From positions 1,957,068 through 2,021,067 of the forward strand of contig SCFE01000023.1 of assembly GCA_004352715.1 (NCBI GenBank): a DNA stretch of 64,000 nt. The letters are read 5' to 3'. The notes below the pieces were generated by a model, which saw only the letters and a list, made by a program, of their open reading frames with translations, did no database searches and was not told the origin of the DNA. Position 1 is the stretch's first letter. Each line of letters begins with the position of its first letter. This DNA is from Hofstenia miamia (Eukaryota > Xenacoelomorpha > Acoela). This document shows, piece by piece, positions 1-11,400 of this stretch. The position numbers were made by a program, and so were the translations under genes.

Positions 1-322
1 GAACTTGGATAACCTTGCAAAACTTGATCAAAAAAACCCAGAAGAGAAATCATCAAAACTTGAACTTGAACTCATTTTAAAATCCATTTGAAAATACTGT
101 AAAAAATTTAATCATTTTAAATTTCAATTTCCTTAACCAATCAAAAATTACTATTTTTAGCTTAGAATTATTGGAAAATATATGTTTTTACCCTAAAAGA
201 CACAGAATTAGAAAAAAACTTGATCAAACTCAGAATTCTCTTTAAAAAAATACTTGAACTCAAACTCAAAACAAAAAAACTCAAACTTGGTCTGAGTAAC
301 TTAAACTTGACTCAAAAACCCA
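1..322 (-). mobile_element. hAT-like non-autonomous element, CpG-decayed copy, cut by the window start
   Basis: This stretch aligns along most of its length with the reverse complement of the intact-looking element at 22383-22683. At many sites where that copy has CG, this copy has TG or CA, for example aacttgatcaaactcagaatt-type sequence near 215-235 against a CG-bearing version there. The end near 322 (caaaaaccca) is a degraded form of the terminal gaaaaccctg. The family assignment rests on the CAGGGTTTTC-type termini of the better copy. Confidence 0.65.
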
Positions 323-459
323 TGGTTTGGTTGCTGGTCAACTAGGTTGCAATCTGAAGTAATTAAGATGTTGTGATTTAGTAAAGCAACTCATGTCTTT
401 GTTGGAATGAGTTTTAATTTGTCATTTGGTTGAGAAAAATTAATACTAACAACAATTTA

Positions 460-1759
460 TGTACCCTTGCACTTGGGGACTATTTTTCTGAACTTATTAT
501 TTTTGGCACTCTGCAATAGTGTTGTGTCCTTTTGACGTTTTTATTCTTTGATTTTCTGCTTTTTCTTTGTATCAAGTTTTTAAAATTAATTATTTGAATT
601 TTGAGTGTAGTTATTTTGATAGTGTTAGTATTTGTCCCCTTGATTTGAATTACATGTGATAGCTCATTTTAACTTTGTGAGGGAAACTGTACTTTGAAAT
701 TGTAAACAAGTCAGGTAATAAGTTACAGATTTTTGTAATAAATATCTGCATTTACTGTAGTGAAGCACACAATAAATTCAGCGTCCTTCTACTGTGTTTG
801 GTCTTTTCAATTATTTATCTATTAACCCCTTTTAGATTAAAATATTTGTTAATGATAACTGTTGTTTAAGATCAGGTGAGAATTCAGGAGGAAACTGCAC
901 CAGGTCTGTGGCAACAAATAGCTCCTTAATGGTGACAGCCTGAATCATGGCTGCTTTAGGTTATGATTATTGTAGAGTTGCTCAGTGGCTCAGGGAAATT
1001 TAGTGCTATTTATATCTTTTTATTTCGATCTAAATCCATTGTATTTTGACGTCACTATGACGTTCCTTTTTCGAGATTAGTTTTGTTGCTATCAGTTTTG
1101 TGTCCCCTCGTCGGTGCTTTTGTTTTGCTCAAATTTAATTTACGAGGGAAAATTATTGAAAACATGTTAAACCACGTTGAATATCGATTANAAGTTCTAA
1201 TCTAAACTGTTTCTTGGAATCGTGGCTGTACTGAACACTAATTAAACCTTCTGCAGAGTCAATCGAGTTTCTAGCTAAGTCTCACCAGCCACCGATTCTA
1301 CATTATGTGTAGGGAATAATATCTTTTATTTGATCTGTTTGTACATGCAATTAATAATTTACACTTTGCAAATATACTATGCTGTTGGCAAATGTGAATG
1401 CACAGCAATTATGTGCCTGATATTTATTATTTATTTACATGAGCTGAGATAACAGAACTCTGAGATAAATTGTTTATTGAGCTAGAAATTAATAGTTGAG
1501 ACACACAATTAGCACCTTGGCAAGTAAGGATGGCTTCAAAGATATGGCTTTGGTGTGATGCCATGTGAATTGGTCACTGCTGAAGTTCTTTGTAGAATGG
1601 AATTTCATTATTTGTTAGGTGAAATCAGTGAACCACAAATGTATGTTTCCTGTTGGAATGTGAGTCACTCTCTGCTATAGTAGACTTTGCAACCTTTGAT
1701 CTAAACTCTTGCTTTACCCAGTACCACTAGAGTAGCCAGAGCTCCCCCATAATTTTACA
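460..1759 (+). repeat. 5' LTR of element 1
   Basis: The segment starts TGTACCCTTGCACTTGGGG, a degraded version of the TGTAGAGTCACTTGGGG that opens the 3' LTR at 10667, and ends with TTTTACA at 1759. Bases 475-780 align with 10678-10970. Bases 831-960 and 1313-1759 align with 15780-15900 and 15890-16346 in the second copy. An AATAAA-type run near 738-745 may be the LTR polyadenylation signal. About 330 bp (975-1306) absent from the other LTR copies look inserted. Confidence 0.7.
975..1306. other. CpG-bearing insertion inside the 5' LTR
   Basis: Compared with the LTR copies at 15860-15900 and 17040-17100, this segment interrupts the sequence between ctgctttaggtta and agggaataa. It has many CG dinucleotides (tttcgatc, gacgtcactatgacgtt, ctcgtcggtg) while its flanks have almost none, and it contains a single N at 1191. 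I do not recognise a gene in it. It may be a younger insertion or a scaffold patch. Confidence 0.5.
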
Positions 1760-1780
1760 TGGTGACCCTGACGTGATTAT
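1760..1780 (+). other. Primer-binding site of element 1, tRNA-Trp type
   Basis: TGGTGACCCTGACGTGATT begins at the first base after the LTR terminal CA. As I recall the animal tRNA-Trp 3' end, including CCA, this is complementary at all but one position (CCCT where CCCC is expected). The position fixes the LTR boundary. Confidence 0.75.
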
Positions 1781-2305
1781 GGACAAATTAGGGGTGTTAG
1801 TTGAACTCTCTACTCTATTCTAATGAAGTGTGCCTGTGAATCAATGCCTGGAGATGAACTCTGATTGTGAAGCTTGCATATGTACCAAAGTGGTCATCTG
1901 ACTTTTTGCCTGGTGATTGTGACATGGTGCTGAGCTGTTACTGTTTCTATATCATATTTGGTTTTGTTCTTTCTCTTTGGTGTGAGCCAGCCACAATAGT
2001 TGTTTCCCCTGGCTGTGAATCAACTTCACTACTAATCAATGCATAAATTTGCTTCTTTTGTTACTTTTACTGCAGTCCTGTGCTTTTGGAGCTGTCACTG
2101 AGCTTTGATGTTGTTCTTACTTGTTTTAGTTTTTACATTGTTGTAGTCTCATTCTTCTAGAATTTGGATTTAATAACATACCCTACACTGTGTTGTTACT
2201 GTTATTAGTTTTTGTTTCTCTAAACCTGGATGGGATCCCTCTCAAATTGTTGGAATTGTTTTCTGAATTTTTCTTACTGTTTTTCTTGTTGTTTCTTTTT
2301 GCCAA

Positions 2306-3935
2306 ATGGAAATTAGTGTTTTATCTCATAATGGGACTCCCACTCATGGTCTCCCCAGTGTGAGCATTAGCAGCCCAAATGTTGCTCCTCACACTGTTGG
2401 AATATGGTCTAGTGCTTTTCCCTTGTCTTTTGACACTTACTTCATTCTCCTGCAGACACTGCCACCACCAAAACCTCAAAACTCCAAAATTGATCAACTT
2501 CACACTGCCTTAGCCAAAGAAACTAGTTGATGCCTTGCTTGTGAGCAACACCTAGATTTGCTTCAAGCTGAAATGCAGGGACATGCCTGAGATACCCAAT
2601 TAAGGGAGAGCTGTTTCATTGATTTGATTAATATTCTGGAGATCCAACTCCAGAACTTGGATATGCCTCTGCCTACTTCTCCTCTGTGCCAGAGCAGCCC
2701 ACCTTCATTATCTTCCCAGTCAAGCCCTTCCAAGTATATCACTCACAGTGTTCTACAGGATGTGTTGGACAATTTCTCTAAATGTCTTTCAGAGCAAATC
2801 TCTGAAATGATTTCTACTCGCCTTCTGAGAAGCCCCATTGTCTCCACTTCTACACCTTTACACCACAATTTGTTACCCCTACCACCACTTTTACAGCTGG
2901 AGAGCCCAACTATATGCAGTCAGTTTTGACTCAGGTTCCCATGCTTACCACAATTGCTGCTCAAATTTCATCTGTGCTGAGTGTGACTGTTTCACCTCCT
3001 GCACTTGTAAACAACTGTGTTACCCCTACTGGTGTGACCCCAACTACACCACCACAGTCATGCAACTTTCCCAAGTCCGCTGTCAAGAGTGGACCTTGCT
3101 TTACTCAGTCAATTCTACCTACAACTACTGCTGGAGCTGATACTGCTAACTTGTTTAATCATCATTCAATATTACCTAAATTCACTGGAAAGATTGACAA
3201 GATCTCTCAATCTTTTGAAGAGTGGTTCTTTCTTTTCAAGTTAACCATGTTGCAGTACAAAGCTACCCAAGATGCTGCCATTGCTCAATTCCCTAACTAC
3301 CTTCAAGGTATCATGTACAATCAGTACATGATGTTAGATCAAGATGTGAAGACTAGTTATCTGCTTCTTATTGGATATTTCAAGGACCATTATAAGGCTC
3401 CCCATATCAAACATCAGTACAAAATACTACTTTGTGATCTGTCATTCAAAAAGGGTGATGATGTTCACACATACATCACACAAGTAGAAAGGCTGTTTCA
3501 TCTAAGTAAACTCACCCTGAGTATTCAAAGCATGATCTTTTTTTGTACATCTGCCAAGGCTTCCCAACTAACATTCAAAGTTGCCTTGAGCTCAAGTGCA
3601 ACCCCAAGGACAATCTCAGTTTAATTATCTGCAAAGCCATAAGCATTATATATATGCTGCACCACACTACTTGTATTGATAAGGATGACAGAGACCTGAA
3701 AGCTGGTTCTTTTTCAGCAAAGCCTCCTACCACTTCAAACACTGTCACTTCTACTGTAAAGATAGAACTTGAGCATAGCCATTGTTTCCATTGCAGTCAG
3801 AAAGGGCACACTCAATCTCAGTGCCAAGCAGTTATTCATTTAGTCACTGATGGTGAAGGTTTCATCATAAATGAACCTGAAGACCAGGAATGTTCTCTTG
3901 CATCACCTGTTGGCTTAGCTACCCAGTCAAACTAG
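2306..3935 (+). pseudogene. gag: gag-like region with capsid and CCHC zinc knuckle, broken
   Basis: Three overlapping frames carry this region. The best (2914-3624) contains a Ty3/gypsy-like capsid segment from LPKFTGK to about 3510, including SFEEWFFLFKL and the ITQVERLFHL stretch, typical of the retrotransposon Gag family. A frameshift near 3545-3610 moves the reading into the frame of 3543-3935. There, CFHCSQKGHTQSQC at about 3787-3828 is a complete CX2CX4HX4C zinc knuckle, the RNA-binding motif of nucleocapsid. The 2306-2929 part is low complexity, rich in P, S and T, and its start codon cannot be fixed. Confidence 0.7.
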
Positions 3936-4461
3936 TCAGAGCACTGCCTCTTAGAAAACATGCACATGATGTTCTGGTAATCACTTTGCTGTTGTGTACT
4001 AGCATAATCCCAGTCAATATAAATGGATCCCTGGTAAATGTCACCATCATTAATAGGGCCTCAGCCTTGATCATCAGTGATTCCTGTTGTTCTAAGTTAT
4101 GCCTATCATGGAATGGCCTACTTCCATCTACTACTTGTCTGCTGGATGCCTCTGGAAATTCCCTCTTGCTCAAAGGTCACATACTGAACCTAGAGTTACA
4201 CATTTGGCAGGAGCTTTTTTTGTTGAACTAATTGTCATTGATACTTGTAGTCAACTGCTTCCATATGACATAATTTTGGGAAACAATTTTCTTGAGCAGA
4301 CTTCATGCATTATCAAGTACAGTAATAACACCATCTCCATCAGAGAAAGCAAACATTGGCAAGAGCTTACTACTGTCCCTAGCCAAGACATCTCTTTGAG
4401 CCTTATCATTGATTTTAGCACTACCAAGACATGTGGTATTTCCATACCAGAGATGTTATGA
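3890..4461 (+). pseudogene. Retropepsin-like aspartic protease remnant
   Basis: The frame 3890-4231 reads VNINGSLVNVTIINRASALI, matching the retropepsin pattern of a small beta strand followed by the D-T/S-G-A-S active site, but the catalytic Asp-Thr-Gly is replaced by Asn-Arg. The second copy of the element retains DTCAS here. The frame shifts again near 4150-4231 and continues to 4461 with the DIILGNNFL motif typical of the second half of retroelement proteases. It should be inactive. Confidence 0.6.
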
Positions 4462-4798
4462 TTTCTGGATTTAAAACCTGTGAACTTTGCGCCTCATCAC
4501 ACTCATCTTGGAGTTCAACTTGCTGCAAACTTAAATTGGACTGGACATGTGTCTTTGTGTCTCCGCAAAGCTAATTCCTCGATATTTGCCCTCTTCTGCT
4601 CATTACAACTCTGGTTTGTCTGGAATTTCAAGCCACAGCCTGCTCACCAATCTTAAGGGCCATCCACAATCTGACAGAGCTTAGTGAAAATGTTTGGATA
4701 CCCCCTGTTAATGAGTGGACACATCTGCATCTTAGTTCTCAGGAGTGTGAGTCACTTTCCCATCTTCTCAGACAGCATTATGAGGTTTTAATTATGGT
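4462..4798 (+). pseudogene. Linker between protease and RT of element 1, no open frame
   Basis: No frame stays open here. Short peptides resemble the region between protease and RT in gypsy elements, but stops and shifts prevent a domain call. Confidence 0.35.
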
Positions 4799-6006
4799 TT
4801 GATCAGCATTGGTCAGGCCATTAGAGAACAGCATTCCATCATAACCAAGAATGATAATCCAATTCACTTGCCCATCAGAAGAGTACTGGAAAACCTTTGG
4901 GAAGAGTATGAAAAGATCTTAAGCAACCTCAAAGAAAGTGGCATTATCAAAGCTAACAATAGCCCCTATGTGGCTCCTACTGTCTTCATCAAAGTACCAC
5001 CTCTGCATTGATTTCAGAAAGCTTAACAACATTACAGTGAAGGATGCATACCCACTCCCATGCATCAAGGATCTCCTTTACAATGCTAGTCAATATAAGT
5101 TATTCAGCTGCCTTGACCTGTGCAAGGCTTACTGGCAGGTGCCAATGAAAGCCTTCCAACATTTTGAAGACCACCTTTATAACTCCCTATAGCCTCCTTG
5201 ATTGGAAGTATATGGCTTTTGGGCTCTGCAACACCCCTACAACATTCAAGTGCTATGTTACCCACATACTTAGGAATGGTGCCAATGTACTTGAGCCTGG
5301 CATAACAGCCTATATGGACAATATTCTCATTGCTGGTAACACTTTCTCAGAACATCTAGAAAGGCTTGGATGCACCCTCAGCTTGTTATATGAGTCTGGC
5401 CTTCAAATCAATGGGAATGAGTGTTCTCTATTACAGCCTCATGTCATCTTTCTTGGAAGAATTCTTGAACCTGGTCATATCTCCATCAAGAATGTTGTGA
5501 AAGACCATCTTGATAAAATTGAAACTCCCTGTTTTTGTAAGAACATACAACAACTCATGGGATTCTTGAATTACTATGGTACCTTTATCTTGGAGTTAGC
5601 TAACAAAACAAAGCACATCTCCAACCTACTGTGGTGCAATGTTGAATTTAAATGGAGCTGGATCAATCAGAAAGAGCTCAACAATATTAAGAAAGAACTT
5701 AGAAGAATTCCCAGCTTAAACACACTGGATTATTTGAAGGAATTCCTTATTGACTGTGATGCCAGTTTCATTGCTATCAGTGGTGCCCTTAGTCAGATAA
5801 TCAATGGGAAAGAGAGCCCCATCCAATATTTCAGCCCCAAGCTAAGAAATGCTGAGCTAAATTATGATGTGATCAAGTTGGAAATGCTTGCTTTAGTCAA
5901 GAGTCTGAAAAAGTTTCATTTTTTCATACTGGGCCACCAGTTCACTGTGTGCACCAACAGCTCAGCACTGTCATGGCTGAAGAAATTCTCAGGGTTGCAA
6001 ATCTAA
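4799..6006 (+). pseudogene. pol: Reverse transcriptase - RNase H region, inactive
   Basis: RT is readable in three frames. Frame 4799-5011 holds the N-terminal fingers (IRRVLENLWEEYEKILSNLK). Frame 4938-5192 holds the KDAYPLPCIKDLL and LDLCKAYWQVPM core of RT motifs 1-3. Frame 5164-6006 holds the palm motif AYMDNILIAG, where the second Asp of the catalytic Y-x-D-D is Asn. RNase H follows without a break: the first Asp is in LIDCDAS, the Glu in KLEMLALV, and the third Asp is Asn in VCTNSSALSWL. A frameshift near 5190 and a stop at 6004 add to the damage. The order RT then RNase H is diagnostic of LTR retroelements. Confidence 0.88.
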
Positions 6007-7659
6007 TATTGTCACCCAGTGGATTGAGTACTTGAATGATTTTACCTTTTCCATTAAACATTGTCCAGGGGGACTGCACAACAACACAGACTATTGGACT
6101 GCTCTCCAGAGCTATGAGTGTGATCTCTGGAAACTGCCTGGAGAAAAAACACTGTTCAGGTTTATTCTGTTCAGTAACTACAATTGTCTACCCAAGATCA
6201 ATGCAGACTGACATGGAAATGAGATCCTCCCTATCTTAGTAAAAGAGGAGATTACTAAAGCAGAATTCCCACACCACCAACACTGACAAAGTATTAAGCA
6301 AGATTATTGCTAAATTCAAGAATAATAATTACATCCTCAGCCCTGTTGCCAACAGGTATTTTTGGCACTATAATTGGAAACTCACTTATGCAGGCCTGCT
6401 TTACATATGAAGCTGAAATAGTTGACTGGCAGTTCCTGAATACTTTTGAAGAGATCTGGTATGAAAGATTCATGAGAAATGCCACTTAGGTTTCATTCAA
6501 ACTGAGCAAATGCTAATGCAAGATATGTTACTATCAGTATAAGATCTGCAGTGCAGGATGTAATAAATAAATGTACCACTTGTCTGTTGCAGGGAACCAG
6601 ACAATTTCTGAGCAGCAAGCTGAGCTGCATAGCAGAGCTGTGGAACACACAAATGAAGTTGTACATATGGACATTGAGAAGCTCTCTTGTGATGAAGAGG
6701 GGTACCAGTACCTCCTTGTACTTATTACCATTTTACCAAATATGCTCAACTCATCCCCCTCAACAGCACCACTGCCAATGTCATTGGAGAGAAATTGGTC
6801 AAGGAATGGTTTCTCAAGTTTGGGCCCATAGAGTGCCTGGTTTCAGATCAAGGCCCCTTATTGAAACCTAGATGAAGGAGTTCAAAATACTCCATGAGTT
6901 TACCACTGTGTACCACCCACAGTCCAATGGAGTTGCCAAAGACTCAACCACACTGTTATCAAACTAATCCAGGTTGCCCTCACCCAAGCAGCCAGCAGGA
7001 ATTGGAAACACATAATTGAGGTAGTAGAATATTTTTATAACACTGCTGTGCATACAACTACTAAGGTCAGCCCTTTTAAGGCCATGTTTGGCTGAGAGGC
7101 AAGCATGCCCCTTTCAATTATGTTTCCAGATTATAATGAACTTATATTAGAGAATTTTGTGAACTGTATGTTACATGAATTTCAAGAAGTGCACTTAACT
7201 ATCTGTCAGAACCACCAAATTGTATGGTAAGCCTCACAATGTTGGGGACAAAGTTTTTGCATATTTTCCTCTCCAGATCACTGATGCAAATCAAGTGTGG
7301 AAGCTTGCTACCAATTGGCAGGGTCCATTTACTGTTACAAAGGTGTTAGACCACCATTTATATCTATTAAATAATAAGAGAGTCACCATTTCCAATGACT
7401 CAAACAAACTATTAAGGATATTAATAATGTTGTCATTGACCCAAATAGTAAATTTTCACTTGTCAATGATGGAGTGAATGAACTTGAGAATTATATTAAC
7501 CTCACCAAATGTGAGGAAGACAACCTCTCTAATGATGAATACAACAATAACCTTGGTAATAGTAGCAATATTACTGCAGCTCATATTTTGTGTAGATGTA
7601 AAGTTAGCTACCAAGAGTATTTAGACCACTTAAATATCCAAGATTGGGAACTTAATTAA
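6007..7659 (+). pseudogene. Integrase region with GPY/F-type C-terminus, inactive
   Basis: The zinc-binding end appears as DVINKCTTCLLQG at about 6558-6597. The catalytic core is split: HMDIEKL (first Asp) near 6665 in frame 6571-6831, then LVSDQGPLLK (second Asp) near 6838 in another frame. TTVYHPQSNG near 6903 is followed by VAKDS, where the catalytic Glu of the usual NGQVER-like motif should be. So the DD35E Glu is missing. Frame 7220-7477 (VGDKVFAYFP and WQGPFTV) is the GPY/F module of gypsy integrases. The frame 7474-7659 is probably the C-terminal tail. Confidence 0.8.
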
Positions 7660-8012
7660 TCTTTATATTTATGAAACCAAGCCATATAAGATGAAGTGAA
7701 CTGAGAACCATTTGCCCATGAGAAGATGAGTGAGGTGAAGACATAATCCCCATGATGAACAGAGCCAAGATGACACCCCTCATGGAGCAGAGGAGAGCAT
7801 ATCCCAGTAGAGAGGAATGACGCAGGGGACTCAGGTAGCAGACCATGCAACTACTTGGGGCACAAAATAGCCCCTTGGGAATCTGAGGAGTCAAGTAAGT
7901 ACAGAGTGCCTACCAGCATGCTATCTAGAAATTTGAGTGCATCAACATTGATTTTGAAAATTTGCTCATCTTGTAGTTTTTCCAAGTTGGTGAAGTCAAC
8001 CAGCCCAAGATA
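7660..8012. other. Non-coding spacer downstream of pol
   Basis: No credible open frame on either strand. Retroelement-internal sequence by position, with no recognised motif. Confidence 0.4.
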
Positions 8013-8916
8013 ATGGAGAAAATCAAATTAGCATACAGGCTAGCAAAGGTCAAGAACACTTGTCTCATGATGTTTGTCAAAGAAGAGTATCAAGATGAAA
8101 TACCTGAGGGAGTAATCAAACTTCACTTTAGGATGGAAAATTTTATGATCCTCTATACTCACTACTATCATCCCACCAGCATGTACCAATTTGGTATCTT
8201 TTTGATAACCAAACTAATTTACACCAACCTTCTTTTTTGTAAGAAGATACCTACCCATTGCCTTGCAGTTGAAACAAGGCTGATAATAGATGCTGTCACC
8301 CAATCACAAATGCTTGAATCCATCTCTGCTAACTGACCCAGTCTTGCCTAAGTCATGAACATGCATGTCAGTTTTGTGTTCTCCCAAAACACCACAACTT
8401 TAGCAGAAATCAATGAGGTCTGGACTAATCTCAAAGCAGATAGACACCCCAAGTCTGTTTGGCCCACAATCAATATCCACAGCCCTACTTCACAATACTC
8501 CAGATCTGTTGAAAAGCAGCACATAGCCTACACTTCACAAGATCATCAAAATTTTGCTGAAAGCTTGTTTTCTAAGAAGTTTGTGCCACCCATTCAGTCT
8601 TGTGGAGCCATTTGGGTCCTTTCTATTTTTCTGACACAAGATTTACACATTCATCTGCCTCTCAACCAAAATGCCTAAGAGCACATCACTAAGAAATGCA
8701 TGCATGAGCTGGTCATTTGCCCTGCCACATGGAAGATTAAGAACTGGCTGCTCCATTCATGTTCACCTCTGTCTTTATGCAGAAAGACTGAAAAGGCAAT
8801 GGAAAGATTTGAAAAGTTGTATGCTTGCCATATCAGTGCTAGTAGCCCATTAGGGCGCCTTCCACCTCAGATGATCATCAACCATTTGGGTGTTGCCTTT
8901 GCTGACCTCAACATAT
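8013..8916 (+). pseudogene. Extra post-pol reading frame of element 1, unrecognised
   Basis: Frames 8013-8336, 8355-8678 and 8700-8921 together encode a protein whose middle (from LHFRMENFMILYTHYY to PPIQSCGAIWVL) aligns collinearly with the uninterrupted 14994-15653 frame of the second copy. Shared blocks include EINEVWTNLKA, WPTINI and KKFVPPIQSCGA. Two stops near 8334-8352 break this copy. The position downstream of integrase is where env or accessory genes lie in some LTR elements, but I see no signal peptide, furin site or fusion peptide and do not recognise the family. Confidence 0.5.
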
Positions 8917-9107
8917 TGTAGCATTGCTGGTAGTTGTTACTATTTATTGGCCAGACCTTGTGCTTTTCTTGTTAGTGACTGGTAGTTGTAATATTTGTAC
9001 ATATTGTAAATAATATTGTATATAAAGACCAAAGCATTTTGTAAATAGAAGTAGTATGAACTGTATTCTCTTTGTATTTGCTAGAATCACACCCCAGTGA
9101 TTCTACA
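8917..9107 (+). repeat. Solo LTR (short-LTR family), nested in element 1
   Basis: This 191-bp segment starts TGTAGCATTGCTGG and ends GTGATTCTACA, and is flanked by the 4-bp duplication ATAT (8913-8916 and 9108-9111). It contains a TATATAAAGACC promoter-like box near 9020 and a run resembling TGTAAATAGAAG downstream. It is clearly similar to the reverse complement of 18363-18625 and more weakly to that of 19604-19781. Confidence 0.75.
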
Positions 9108-9111
9108 ATAT

Positions 9112-10660
9112 TCTAAGAACCCTCTGCAAGTATATGTGGGGAGCCATGTCTGAAATGAAATTCCTGTCTCTTGAGTTTGACAACATGCTGCTCTGCACAA
9201 GCCACCTGACCCTCCACAACCCTGGGTTGACACAGGGATTCTTGGAATAAGTGGCCCACTATGATGTGCATACTAAGATGGAGATCCTATTTAACTTGGA
9301 GAAAATGAACTATCTTGAGTGTGGATATAACAAGCACTCAGAGACACAGAGACAATTCTACTGTGAGGAGGAACATGTTAGCATCATCTGCAATAGAAGT
9401 ATTGCCTGGTAGTAAGGCACTCCTTGAAGCCATTAATATGCAAAAATTTTCTGGAGTTGCAAGCTCTCCTATACATATGCCAGCATGGTCAATCACTGAA
9501 GACAAACAGATTTTACCATAGAGCACCATCTTGATAAGTTTGCCAAGAAACTCTCTATTGTCAACCACATCATCAAGCAAAATCCTTATAACAATGTATT
9601 GGGCCTAATGAAATGGTGCCTAACTGAAATGTTTACCAAAAAAGAATTAGTACTTCTACAATCACCTGGGCGACAAATAGCCTTGGACATAGAATTTACC
9701 ATGTCCTGCCTTTGAATCTCTAACTCTCAGATTGCCAAACTCCATGAGCATGGGCTCCACAGCAAGTTCTGGGATTCCATTAAGGATGCTGAGATAAACT
9801 ATCCTGTTACTATTGGGACTGCCACATGAGGAGAGAAGGTCACACTGGACAACATCAAGGATCATGCAGATAAAAACCCTCCACCATGTGTAATGACCCA
9901 CTCAACTTGCCATCACTGTGGCTGAAATTAACAAAGTGATGCAGACATGTGAGTATAAGGACACCAGAGACACCCTACCTGAGGGTGGGAACCCAGAACA
10001 TGTTTACATTGATGGTAAGCTCACAATTAAGGACATTTTCCAGAAGGGACAACCAATCTCCACTCAGTTAGCAAAAGATCACAACAAGATTGTGATGCTG
10101 GACCCCTGTGTTCTTATTTTATTTCAGGCATCTGGTGACTTGATGTGGATCAACAATGTTGAAACCCTCACTCAATACTATGATGTGCATCAAGATTATC
10201 ACCATGCTATTAGCAGAGGTTACCAACCCAGAAGAGATAACTTTACAGCAGGTCAACAAATGCTGCTCACTGTTTATGGATCACACCAAGCACATGGGAT
10301 CACTAAGAGAGGTCTTCATCCACTTCATCCCATACCTCAGACACAGATGCCATTATGACTCTCATGATAGCACTAAAAGGCCTCTGTCTTGATGAGAGGT
10401 TTTATGACATGTTTACATGAAGGCTGAACAACTTAAGAAGAAATTGTCTGATCAGTGTCTGTTTACCTGAGATTGAGTTCTTCTGCTTGAGGAGTGAAGA
10501 AGTTACACAGAGGGAGACTCTTTTGTGAATTACCTGGTGACCCAGATATGCTGAAGTTAAGTCATGGGATGACATCTTAGCCACAGAAATGATTGAGGAG
10601 ACACAAAAGCTCCTGTCCAGCCCCACAGTAAAACTCTTACCACAAACTTAACTGGCAATA
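9112..10660 (+). pseudogene. Decayed coding region of element 1, function unknown
   Basis: Peptide-like sequence continues in several frames. Examples are HHLDKFAKKLSIVNHIIKQN near 9520-9580 and the 146-codon frame 9918-10358 (from MAEINKVMQTCEYKD to HPIPQTQMPL). The frame 9918-10358 is longer than chance for this AT content. It contains no motif I recognise. The segment ends at the purine tract before the 3' LTR, so by position it is the last part of the element interior. Alternatively it is the interior of another element inserted here. Confidence 0.35.
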
Positions 10661-10666
10661 GGGGGG

Positions 10667-10971
10667 TGTAGAGTCACTTGGGGCCTATTTTTTCAAACTT
10701 ATTATTTTTGGCACTCTGCAATAGTGTTGCATCTTTTTGACATTTTGATTCTTTGATTCACTGCTATTTATTTGTATCAATTTCTTTTAATCAATTTATT
10801 GAATTTTGAGTCTAGTTATTTTCAGTAGTGTTAGTATTTTTCCCTTGATTTGAATTACTTGTGATTGGTTATTTTAACTTTGAGAGGGTTACTGTATTTT
10901 GAAACTGTAAACAAGTCAGGTAATAAGTTACAGATTTTTGTAATAAATATCTAAGTCACTGTAGTGAAGCC
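10667..10971 (+). repeat. 3' LTR of element 1, truncated
   Basis: It starts TGTAGAGTCACTTGGGG right after the purine tract aatagggggg and aligns with 460-765 of the 5' LTR, including the gtaaacaagtcaggtaataagttacag block. The alignment stops at ctgtagtgaag, where the hAT-like element at 10973 begins. Confidence 0.75.
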
Positions 10972-10972
10972 A

Positions 10973-11149
10973 GGGTTTTTAAGTACTCAGAATGTTAAGA
11001 ACTCAAACTCAAATAAGCTCACAAAACTTGATTGGAAAAACTTGGGAGAGAAATCATCAAAACTTGAACTCAAACTCATTTGAAAATCCACTTGAAAATA
11101 GCATAAAAATTAAATTTCTTTCAATATCAATTTTCTTACCAATCACTGC
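10973..11149 (-). mobile_element. hAT-like non-autonomous element, CpG-decayed partial copy
   Basis: It begins CAGGGTTTTTAAGTACTCAGAATG and aligns with the end of the element at 22383-22683 read on the opposite strand, again with TG/CA where that copy has CG. It breaks off at accaatca and passes into protease sequence of the second retroelement copy, so the other end is lost. Confidence 0.65.
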
Positions 11150-11163
11150 CTCCTATAAACCAT

Positions 11164-11400
11164 GTGCAAGATTTTCTGGTCATTACCTCACTGTTGCATA
11201 CTAACATTATCCCTGTGGATATAAATGGATCTTTGGTACATAATACTATTGATACTTGCGCCTCAGCCTCCATCATTAGTGACACTTGCTGCTCTAAATT
11301 ATGTTTATCAAGGGACAAATTACTCCCATCCACTGTCTTCCTGTTAGGAGAGTGCTGGAAAACCTCTGAGAAGAATATGAAAGAATCCTCAGCAATCTTA
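11164..11400 (+). pseudogene. Protease remnant of element 2
   Basis: VDINGSLVHNTIDTCASASI is the same protease strand as in element 1, with the catalytic Asp and Thr kept and the Gly replaced by Cys. The frame then passes into an RT N-terminal piece (ECWKTSEKNMKESSAIL in this frame, LENL-EEYERIL in the next) with the intervening sequence deleted. Confidence 0.55.

Larger units (their letters stand above)
460..10971 (+). mobile_element. Decayed Ty3/gypsy-type LTR retrotransposon (element 1)
   Basis: The boundaries are two direct repeats. The 5' LTR (460-1759) is followed immediately by a primer-binding site. The 3' LTR starts at 10667 directly after a purine run (aatagggggg) and is truncated at 10971. 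Between them lie gag-like, CCHC zinc knuckle, protease, RT, RNase H and integrase sequences in that order, which is the order of Ty3/gypsy elements. Every domain carries stops, frameshifts or lost catalytic residues, so the copy is dead. The internal part is unusually long (about 8.9 kb) because about 3 kb of further decayed reading frames and a nested solo LTR follow pol. The 5' LTR also carries an insertion. Confidence 0.8.
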
